DNA of 64,000 nucleotides from Apostichopus japonicus (taxonomy: Eukaryota > Echinodermata > Holothuroidea > Aspidochirotida > Stichopodidae), in contig NC_092562.1 of assembly GCF_037975245.1 (NCBI RefSeq), positions 31,248,554 to 31,312,553 of the forward strand, written 5' to 3'. The position numbers were made by a program, and so were the translations under genes. Below are positions 13,901 to 25,900 of this stretch, piece after piece. Numbering within the stretch: position 1 is the first letter of the stretch; every line of letters begins with the position of its first letter. Below the pieces are notes generated by a model. The model saw nothing but the letters and a program-made list of their open reading frames with translations. It did no database searches and had not been told where the DNA came from.

Positions 13901-16900
13901 GCCAGTAGGCTTAGTGTATTATAGGTTGGCATTTGGAAGTTGTATCTATTTTGTACAGTCAAGTAACATGGTAGTAGTTAGGTCCCTGGTGACTTGATAA
14001 ATAGTTTTGTAATAGCCTAATTAAGTGACTGACGAATGATCACCAAAGATGCATGACTGATATCAAATAAATCAGCAAAATCACTTAGATCAGGATATCA
14101 GTGACTACAAAAACAGCGGTTGTTATTTATGTTGTTTTCTTACTTATTTCAAACAGAAGAATTGACAACGTTAACAAGCACCAGACACTGCCAAACCCAA
14201 TACGCTTTGTACGTGTGCAAATAACAATATGATTTACACACTGACACTGTTCGCGGAAGAAAACGTGCATAGCATCTTGAACTTGTTGTAGGTTGACTTT
14301 CGACATAGGTCGGACCACTGATTACTATAGAAAATGAGATGGTTGGACTACAGGAGTAAATATACAATGTTTTCTCCGCCTACCGTGCCAAAAATTAAGA
14401 GGAGTCTGTTATCTATGAGCAGAGGCTAGGCTAGTAGATTGTCATCATAGCAGAGTTCAAGTTACGTTTGCTGTTGCAATGGCGGAACAAGTTACAGTAA
14501 AGGAACTTATTTTTATTCTTCTACTGCATGTCATGTAACATGAGATTTTATGATAACTTAGTGTTTAATGGGCACCGCAGATGGCAAATATGACCCTCTG
14601 TGATATTTATGTTTGTATATGTTCACATGTTTAGGTTATATACCCAGACTGGCACATGTATTGTAAGCTTTGGAGCCTATCGGGTTATATTACACTTAGG
14701 CTGTACGTGTTAGTGACTGTAGGGGTGTTCGCTAATAGCGCCCTCGGATAGTGCTCACCGAAGCATTGTTTTAAAATGGCCACGCCCATGTGTCGCTAAA
14801 CGTAATTGTTGCACACATAACAGTGTAGGCGTTGGTACTGACTTGTTTCCCACCGGATCTTAGTAAATTGTTTCAGTAATGTTTAGGATAAGTTGAAATG
14901 GACCAAATGTTTATCAAATTTTGAGCTGCCATTTATATTAGGAAAAAATCCCCATATGTTGGGTAATACAGTTGGAAACAAAAGTTCGGGTAATATGAAA
15001 GTGAGCCCCCAGTGATGTTCCATTTGATGCATATATGTCAAAGGGTAAACTGCTCATGTATTGTTGTATTTTCCAGTTATCATTGTGTCCGAGGAACATC
15101 ACCTAGATATGTCTAAGATCAATGTTAGCTCACTTAGCCAACTTAAAGTCGCTTTCCAAATTATATCTAATAAATTAAAGAAGTGCCTATGATGAATGGT
15201 GAGGCTACATTGCTTCTTATACCATTAGAAACTATTCAAGTGGTTTTCTTGTTTTCTTCTTTCACATTTAGAGCTCGCTAGAGGGGAGAGTTAATTCACT
15301 GCTTGCCAAGTAAACCAATCTTTGACTGGTCATTTGTGTCACCCTATCTCCACCATGGGTGTCACCACACGGACAACCTTACCACTCCCGGCTTTACATA
15401 TATGTATAACCAGTCACACGCTTTAAAAAAAAAATAGAAAGATGGATCGAGTTCATAACATTGGCACGGAACTGAGATCGTTTCGAAAACGAGACTCTGG
15501 ACTAACCATGTTTTGTTCACAGCTATATGGTAGCCTATTATACGCTATAAGTATTCATTTGCACTGCAAAAGTAACTTAACAAGAGAAAAAGTGAGTCGA
15601 TGATTATTTGCAGGGTAAGCTGTAACTATTGCAATCTGTGAGGTGGTGTTCTCTGTATTGGTGATTTTTGTTTCGAATTTGCAATTATATTAATTTGAAA
15701 TATAAAGTGAGATATAAAAAAGTTTTGTAAACCTGTGGCATGGGGTGCTCAATGCATGGAGGTAACGGTAGTTGCAACGATCTACGATTCTGAGCCTAGG
15801 CTAGGCCAAAAATCTTCATGTAACCATGACATTGATCCGACCTTTCCTTAGCCTATTCAATTCTGAAAGGTTCCACCCATATGGTGCCTTAACGTACTGT
15901 TCATTTTCAAAGAGACTACCACTCAATCGCAAACAAAAGCGTAAATCAGCAAGGCCTATTGTAACCCTTATGAAAGGATGCTAGCAACCACTGCTGACTG
16001 TGGAAGCACTCTAAACATGCAAACAGACTCAAGCTCCGCCCACTCTGCATATTACTGAGAGCCAGTAGAGCTGTGGTCATGCTTAACTGATTTCAATGAA
16101 TATACAATAGACGCTCACACGCGATTAGATTTGGCAATGTTCCCTAAAGAGATTTATAACTTGAGCTCAATCATACATATGACTACAAACTTGAAAGCCA
16201 ATGACCTATTGAAACCACAAGACTGTTGCCATTTATATTTCAATCTTAACCCAAAATTCCTTTCTTCACTAAAAACTACCACTGATAGTAACAGAGAGAA
16301 TACAATATTGCATAAATAAATCTACAACAATTCAACATAGTGGAGGGCAGGAGAACCAGCGGCAGCCATTTGCGGAACAGCTACACGTACCCGAATACAC
16401 AATGCACATACTTTGAATATGCTCCCAATACACATACCCCGAACACACAATACAAAACGGGAGAGGCACTGCTCCCAATACACATACCCCGAATACACAA
16501 TACAAAACGGGAGAGGCACTGCTCCCACACATTCCCCAAAAGCCTTCCCAATTCATAAAGGATACTTATAGGGCTACGCACAAAATATGTCCAAATATTC
16601 TTTCTTCTGAAACCACCAAGAAAGGTGCAGATTACAACAGTTCCGAGTGAATTATTGGATCAAAAAGAATCCAAGCAGGAAACGAACATTCTAAACACTT
16701 TGAGTGGTAGAAAGATAAAGGAATTGACCGGAAGGTCTACTATACTCTACTCTAGGCACTATCTACTCTAGGTACTGTCTACTCTAGGCACTGTAGTATG
16801 AGAGTGCTAATATTGTGAGGAGACAGCAAAGTGAGGAAAAAGTAAATATGAAGAAACCTATATTAGCATATATAAGATGTGAAAATCAACAAAATACCCA

Positions 16901-19900
16901 CCTCTGACAATAACATTCATGATGGCATGGACTTGTTTACTGTATGCACCCTGTTCCTGGCTCTCAAAGACAACAGATTTCAAAGCACTAGCATCACCAC
17001 AAGATGTCTTTCCCACACAGGAGCTGCCTGTTGACCCGTCTGGATTACTAACTCCATCTCTCCTCCAACGAAGCATTGCTGTATCTACGCTTGACTCAAC
17101 CATGACAGTCACGCTATCGCCCATTGATGCACCAGTGGAATATTCCAAAGCTTTAATAGTTGCTGAGAAGAAATTAAGATCATTAGGTAGTGATACCAGC
17201 ACACAGTCTGTAATAGTTACAAATTTGTTTCATATTATATTGCTGTGCTATTTGCCTGTACCTGTATGTTGGTAAACCTGCCTTCAAATTGCCAAAATTA
17301 TTGCTTCAAGTTTTCTTATTGATTTACATACTTGTTTAATAATCAGACAAATAAACTTTGCAGTTATGTTTATCAAAGTGTGTGTGTACACTTGTGTGTA
17401 TGTGCAAACATTGTAAACATTTCACAAACTCCTCTTAAAGGTGAAGATTGTTTCTTTCTTCAGATATCATGTTTGCAGACTTTTATTTTGGATGACCTTT
17501 AACATAAAACAATAAACCACAAGGGTTCAATATATGTTATATATTCCATATGAGATACAACCCAGTTTCCCATTAAAAGAGAGATCTTGTGTTTACATAG
17601 ATTTCACACTGTGACCTCTAATGATCTTTGACCTCTAATTAAAACAATAGAGTTCATCTACATAATATGTGATATTTACATACTAAATATGAAATAAATC
17701 TACATTTCCATTCTTCAGATTTTCAGACTTGCCTTGTGCTGCCGTCACATGACCATTCAACAGCAGTCTGTTTTAATTCAATATGGGGTACGCATACAAA
17801 GTTTGATATCCTCCCAATTAAGCATCCGTTTTGTGATACACATAGTGCTTCAAGCGAGGCATGAGGCACACATACACAAACAAAATACACACACAGACAC
17901 CATTATGATTGCAAAGGTTTCAATTTAGACTGCTACCATCACATTTATCATATGTGTAGGTGATCAAACACCTCATACCCATTTACAGAATGAGACTCAA
18001 GGACATGTATATCATGTACTAAATCAATGTAAAATATTAATGGTCACAATGAAGGTCAAAGGCCAAAACTGACCAAGTTGGTATAAAGAAATGGGGTGTT
18101 GTGAACTTCTCAACTGCAAGGTTTATGGAGTTTTCACTTGTGGGTGCATGTACAGGTATGCATGGAAATGGGTTGAGCATCTATGTGTGATCAAGTCATA
18201 TTGTTGAAATGTCAGAGACAAAGGGCACTGGAATTGAAAGTCTGTTTTTTGTCATTATGAGCGTGCATGTCAAAATGACTATATATAAAGAACCTAAACC
18301 ATCACTCCCATGTAGGAATCATTAATGTTTGTCATATATATAAAAGTCGAATGTCTATTAAAATTATTATAAATGAGGTATGTGAAGTTGGGTATCAACT
18401 TAATTGCTCTGGATTTATGTATACTTGACTTATCCAATGAGGACTGACATAGTGATGTATTCTTCATGTATGTATCCTAGTTGCAAGTATTTCCTTTCCC
18501 TGTCCCTCTCCCTTTACAATACAGTATATACATTTGATATTCTTCCTGTTCTAACATTGCCATTTGGATTGTCATCATTGAACATGAAAGTCATGACAAA
18601 GAATTGAGTTCTGCCCCGAAAACAATCGAAACACATTGATATTCATTTCTCTCTTCTAAATATTTAGATATTGTAAGAGCTTACATGTATGAAGTTTCAT
18701 TGCATGAGACCTAGAAATCATATAAAGAAATAGCATCTATTGAGACACTTACTGTATGTGTTAAAAAATCAACTGCAAAGAAAAAAATTGTAACCCACCA
18801 CAGCAACAAAATTTTTATTTGAATACAAAACCAGAGCCATACATCATATATATTTCATATGAGGTGTCATGAAATTCCATTTGTCTTCCAGGATGAATCA
18901 TATGGAAACCTTAAACACCTTTACTTACACTTACCTACACTTACCCAAATAACCTTTGTAAAGCATAATTCAAACATTCACCAACATGTTGGCTAATGAG
19001 TGTACAACTATGGTATCAATATAATTTTCTTTTCTTTGCTGGAAACTTGGCAGGTCGGCATAAGTTGTTAAGCATGAGGGTCATTCCGTGTCAAATCACG
19101 GATGGCTGTTGCTGCACCCTCTCCAAAAATTCCAAAACTTTTTGTATGATTGGACCACCATGAAATAAGCATATTCTGAAAATTTCAGTTGCATTGCTTT
19201 ACAATTGGCAAATTAATCACACTTTGAAATTCTGCAATTTGTCTCCACCATGGCATTTTGGCATTTTCTTGACTTTTGAGGTCTCATTTCTCAGCAATTA
19301 CACATTCTACTACCTTTCTATTACAGATGCCTATAGAGTCTATCCCATAGAACAGAAAATAAAAAATTAGGATACAAAAATATTGTCTTGTGGAGTTAGG
19401 TCAACTTTAAAGTGTCAAAATATTCAATTTTTGTACTTTTCACTAAAAAATGTGCTATTTTTAGTGATGAATTGCTCCTAAACCATTGCTTCAGGGTACT
19501 TGATTCTTTCAGAGGTTATTATTTCTAGTATAAACATTACAAAATAATGATTACAATGCTTTCCTATAATATGTTTGCAAGTTGTGCAACTCTAAAGTTG
19601 CTATTTCATGCTGCGATTCAGCATGAGGTAGGGGTTTTGATGCCAAATTTTTACCAAAGTAACCATGTTAGAGCTGTCAAGGTTTTATTCTTTAATCATA
19701 AGTATAAAGTTCTCACACCTAAACAAATTTCAGGGTTCTAGCTGTTCTCAAAATTAATTTATGAAGTTGTTAAATTGCTCCGATGTACAAAAGAGGTCGT
19801 CTTTGACGGCTAATAACTCAAAACGCGTCAAATTTAAAAAATCTGATAATTTTTTCTGGAAGAGATATAGTACCACCCTGTTTGTACAAAAAATTTCAGG

Positions 19901-22900
19901 AGGGTGTTTTGCCTTATTTTGAAATGAAAAGTCCTCAAAGTTTGGGATTTTTACAAAAAAAGTTTTTGCTTGTTTTGATGTTCCATGAGTTTTGAGCCTG
20001 GGTATTGTACTGTACTTCAAGGTCATTTAGTTCAATACTGTGCAGTTTTTAATTTCATATAGCAAAATACTATTTGCAATGTACTTGTCTGCTCCTGGTT
20101 GAATTCATTTCATAAGAAGACTTATCAAATGAATTTCAACCAGTACACACATATGTATGTACAGTGTGTACAGTACATACACTGTACTAAGTGTATATGT
20201 ACGGAGTGCCATGAGTGCCAGAAGACTATGTTAAAACAAAATTAACACACTTTACACGTACACCCAGTACAGTTTTGTACTGTACATACATCTATGTACT
20301 GGTTGAAATAAATTCTATAGTAAAGTCTTCTAATTCAACCAATCGTATATGTACAGTTTGTATATTAGTGATACTTTAAACAGTCTTCTGGCTCTCATGG
20401 CACTCCGTACATATACACTCAGTACAGTGTATGTACTGTACACACTGTACATACATATGTGTGTACTGGTTGAAATTCATTTTATAAGTCTTCTAATTAA
20501 ATGAATTCAACCAGGAGCAGACAAGTACATTGCAAATAGTATTTTGTTATATGAAATTAAAAACTGCAAAGTATTGAACTGAATGACTTTGAAGTACAGT
20601 ACAATACCCAGGCTCAAAACTCATGGAACATCAAACCAGGCAAAAACGTTTTATGTAAAAATCCCAAATTTTGAGGATTTTTCATTTCAAAATAAGGCAA
20701 AACACCCTCCTGAAATTTTTTGTACAAACAGGGTGGTACTATATCTCTTCCAGAAAAAATTATCAAATTTTTTTAATTTGACGCGTTTTGAGTTATTAGC
20801 CGTCAAAGACGACCTCTTTTGTACATCGCAGCAACTTAACAACTTCATAAATTAATATTGAGAACAGCTAGAACCCTGAAATTTGTTAATGTGTAAGAAC
20901 TTTATACTTATTAATAAAGTATAAACCCTGACACCTCTAACATGGTTACTTTGGTAAACAATTGGCATCAAAACCCCTACCTCATGCTGAATCGCAGCAT
21001 GAAATAGCAACTTTAGAGTTGCACAACTTGCAAACATATTATAGGAAAGCATTGTAATCATTATTTTGTAATGTTTGTACTAGACATAATAACCTCTGAA
21101 AGAATCAAGTACCCTGAAGCAATGGTTTAGGAGCAATTCATCACTCAAAATAGCACATTTTTTAGTGAAATGTACAAAAATTAAATATTTTGACACTTTT
21201 AAGTTGACCTAACTCCACAAGACAATATTTTTGTAGCCTAATTTTTTATATTCCTGTTCTATGGGTTAGACTCTATAGGCATCTGTAATAGAAAGGTAGT
21301 AGAATGTGTAATTGCTGAGAAATGAGACCTCAAAAGTCAAGAAAATACCAAAATGCCATGGTGGCGACAAATTGCGGAATTTCAAAGAATTTTAAATCGG
21401 CCAATTGTAAAGCAATGCAACTGAAATTTTCAGAATATGCTTATTTTATGGTGGTCCACTCATACAATAAATTTGGGAATTTTTCAAAGATGTCGAACTA
21501 CAACATACCCCAAAATTTGGTGATTTGATATGGAATGACCCATGAGCAAGTTTCAAAGTGAAATGACATTTGGCTGAAGTGGTACATGGCTGAATCAAGG
21601 TGGAAATATGCAGAATCCCTGGGATATTTGTAACTTCCATGATCAAGGGGTGGGGGGCAAAATAGTTTATAAATTTACAAAACAAAGCATTCACATGATT
21701 TTTATGAAAAAATCAAAATTGCCTTACACGAAATATCTTCTTTTTTTTAATGTTAACAAGTTCACAGAAGGATGGAGGGAGCGGGGATGTGTAATGTGCG
21801 AGACTCATTGGTTAAATCTTGCCTCATTACCAAGAAAATATTGCACCATAGAAATAAAACCATATGATCTCAATAAGCTCCCAGGTAAGACAGAACCAAT
21901 TCCTACATTATATTGCATAGTCTTACAACTTTGCGGAACTGTACTGTTTTTATAATTCGTAGTCGGATCAAGTTGGATCATCTCAGAAACAATGCAGGTT
22001 GAAAGAGCCTTTTCAAAATACATTCTGGTTATCCTACAAAAGTTGGTATCTCGTTCAACTTTGGGAGTTAAAACTGCATAAGTGATTTTGTGATTTTATA
22101 AAGCTTTTTCATGCAATATCATGATTTCTTTTTGATGGTCCAGCCATCTATGATTGATTATTTGATCATACTTCTGGCACAGTTCCAGTTAGTTTTTGAA
22201 CATCCTGCAAGGTTTATTGACCATGAAATTGAAATAGGAGAACCCATCATGATAACCACCAAACTTTACGGCGTGAACTGTAATGCAACCTCATTCTATC
22301 CCGATCTTATATGCTCATCTCCCGGAGAACAAAATCCATTTCCTTTGTCAGGATATAATTGCATTTATCATAATGTTAATGCCATTGTGGTCTCAAGCTT
22401 TAACGTTAGCCAGACAATCACTTTTACTTACTGCGTACTATTATATGAGAAGTAAATCCAAAACTGTCTACGTGTTCTTTTTATATTGCTCTTCTTGTTT
22501 CAGCTGAAATTTGTCCACTTTTCTGCAATTGTCCCTGATTTCCCGATATTTTTGGAATGCAAATTTCTGAATCTCCTTATCTTGTCCTTTTGCAAACGAC
22601 ATATGGTAGGGATTTGCGATTAAGGACAACACTATTTTGTTTCAACATTCTAGTAGTGTTATTCGTGCAATCCGGGTCAGAAAGCAGAAAATGATATATT
22701 TGGGAAATATAAGAATGGCATTTGCGTAGTTGAAAATGTAAAACAAGTTGCCTGTAGATTAAGTGAAATAACATCACAAAAGAATGCAAGGATCAAAATT
22801 CTTGGAAAGAGGCCAAGAAATAAAGTACTGTACAAGTGTACGTACAATGTCAAGTTTAAACATTGCTGGGAAGAGACAGGTATGTTACAATGCTTTTGTA

Positions 22901-25900
22901 TTAAAGTATGTAGCAGACCAGCTCAATGTAACTCTTTTTGGAAAGTACAGTAAGCGGAGTCAAATAAATGTCAATGTTCTTTGCAATGTTCTCTTTTAAA
23001 TTCTTAAACTTCAATTAGTTATGCTTGCGACGTCTTTCTACGTCGGATTCCACGGATTTAACCAGATTCTAACAAAATACGAATGGACTCGCGGCTTTGG
23101 TTCGATTAATTTATTCAGCCATTTTCGTAGAACAATTTATTGTGACCAGCCATCAAATAGAATAACCTGCTAGGGTCGAGCTGGTGGCGCTACTTAGAAT
23201 CATGCGACAGTACACAACAATGCTAAACCACTAAACCACTAATTTACATCTAAATTACAGTTTCCAGTTGACCAGCTTGCATTACCATGTTCTTTTATTG
23301 TTATTTTGAGGCACTCTTTGTTCAGTAAACCAGCATTGAAATTGTATTTATATTTTCTGTGTTGTGCTTGTGACGAACACATGCCCGCTCATTTGCATTT
23401 GCATTTAATGATTATGTGCAGTATGTATTGATTCAACACCAATTGGTGTGGTTGCCTTAATGAATATTTGAAACAAATTCATATTTCTGCCAAAATTACA
23501 GTAAGCAAAATGTTGCATGTGTAGAACCCAATTATTTACTGTGGTCCCATATCCAAGCAGTTGTATGTTAGAACTACTTCAAATACCCTCATATACCTGC
23601 TTCATTGGTCACCAAGACCCTCCATTCCACTGGGCTTTCATCTTCTGTTACAGTGATGGTGTAGATACCAGTCCTTGCAGCTGTCTCCATGGTGGTAGGT
23701 AGGGTAAGAGTAGCAGGTTCACTGCTGATGTTTGTCATTGCTTCATCTGGTACTCTAGGACTATTGAGTGTAAACATATAACCTGCTGCAGATCCTGGAA
23801 GATCCACTGCTTTATCAAATGTTACATTGGCTGTCTGGGAATCACCTGTGTATACTTCAATGATAGTTGGATAAGCTGTGGTTGCTACAGGACTCTTTAC
23901 CACAGCAACATAGGGAGGATCAGACTGACCTGGTAACAGGAATAGAAAATAATTTATGTGATAATGGTTTGACAAAGAAACTGATTTGGAAGCCTCACAG
24001 AATGATAATTTAACAGTGCTGAGATACTGAAGCAACATTTAGTGGTACACCACAAAACAACCATGCAGCTGTGAAGCCTCAAATGAAGTAGGCCTAAGTG
24101 TCTGTTACACACACTATAAAAGGGGTCAACTGGAAGATTGATTTTGATTACCTTTTTTTTTCTTCAGGTGATATTTTAGAAGATCATCAGCACCTTGGGC
24201 ATGTTATACAAGGGTAGTAAATTTAGTGGGTGTGTGATGGTCCAATGAATTTTCATATTGTAAAGAAAATCTGGAACATTCACCGACAAAAACCAATGAA
24301 GTATTACTGATAAAGGTTGTAAGCCTTCCAGGTGCCCCCCCCCCTCCCCTCCCATTCCCTCCCAACAAGATCTCTGAAAGCTATAAGAGACAAATAGAAC
24401 TGCATTAAAAAAGGTTATTAATAAACAGATATTGTAAAAGATATGTGGTGTTCAAAATACCCCAGGATCAGAGCACAGACATATTTGGGTTTTTTTGCAA
24501 GTATGTTGCTTTTTTCACCTTGGCTATTGTGTCCTTAGCTGGGTGTAACTATAAACACTTGTATTGTAACTCAATACTCAATTAGGAAAAGCATCTACAT
24601 CTGTTCAATTGCTGGGTGTCTACTAGCGTTGTGCGGGATCCCGGTAGTCAAGTGAATCCCGGTATCCCGATCCCGGGATTGACTAGTCCCGATCACAGTG
24701 CAATGTGTAAATACTACCAGGAGTGGGAAAACAACCGGTTATTAAATGCGTTTCGGTATCATTCCCGGAATCCCGGACATAATAAAAATATTGACGTATT
24801 ACTTTTTGAAATAAAGAAAAGAAAAGAAAACACGGTATTTCTGGTGTCTGTGTTCTTAGTGTGAATAATATCTGATCAATGTACGTACTGGCCTAGACCT
24901 TTATATAACGAATCAACTTTTCACAGAAGTTTTGTTATATATTCTTCCTTCAAAAAATGATTGTGAAGGTTCCCATGTATAAAATCTTTCCACATGTATT
25001 TCACCTCGTTTTGATATAATAATTATAACAATTTTAATAAATTTTGAACCTAAACCACAGGGAGAATTATATCCAGCTTAAATCCATCTTCGCTCGGGAC
25101 TGTATATTATAGCCAGGGTACCAAACAGGTATACAAAGTGCAGACTTATGGTACTTGAGATTTAATGCAGTAATGAAATGGATTTGTTTATCATTGCGGA
25201 GGGTTCCAGGATGTCATTTAAGTTATCTTTGGCTACTTTTTAATTTTGAAGAACTTTCTTACAAAATATGGATATTGTACAGTATTGAAAGTATATTTTC
25301 TAGAGAACACAACAGACGATTAACGATATAAGTAGTTCTGTACTATTCTCATGTATATAGATTATAATCTCATAATTACATAGCCCCTTTGTTACATTCT
25401 TCTTGTCTGAAGTTCCAAACATGTGGTGACTTGTTGATAGTTGAACAATTTTCATTTGAAGGGTTGCCCTATTCCAACATCATGGAATAGTGGGGAATAA
25501 TGGGGAATTCCCAATTTCTGGATGTGTACGGATTACTGGTTTTATCCTTGTTCAAACATGTTAAATCTAATATCGTACACCGAGTATGAATGAAGCATGC
25601 TGTGGGTGCTTTTGGTTTGTGATTTTCTTTTTAAAAGTATATGTTAGAAAACCAGGCTTGTAAGAGTATGTTCATGGCCTAGGCTATGCCATTGAATGCG
25701 TGACATTGACAGTCTCGTAACTATAAGTGCTTTGAAATGTTGGGGAAAATCCTGGTAGTAATTACGATACCCAGATTCATGTTGCAACACTACCGGTTGT
25801 GTGAAATTTGCACTACTGCACAACGCTATACAGTACTAGGACATCCTGTCCACTGCCAAACTAACTATGAGTCAATTAGAGGATACATCAGCAGGTTATA

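Larger units (their letters stand above)
19079..21540. mobile_element. 2.46-kb foldback (near-palindromic) element with 6-bp target duplication
   Basis: Two arms of ~1.2 kb are inverted copies around a centre near 20305. Ends: GGTCATTCCGTGTCAAATCA on the left; the right end reverse complemented is GGTCATTCCATATCAAATCA. The same hexamer CATGAG directly abuts both ends (19073-19078 and 21541-21546), indicating a target-site duplication. The two 90-codon frames are ~96% identical in DNA. No transposase motif recognised. The superfamily is unassigned. Confidence 0.88.

Noticed and set aside
14477-14536. ATGGCGGAACAAGTTACAG|gtaaag-like first exon on the plus strand
   Set aside because: Only six codons before the putative donor and no downstream exon found; too little to support.
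22111-22455. 114-codon plus-strand frame
   Set aside because: No domain, splice or repeat evidence; length is within chance for AT-rich intron sequence.
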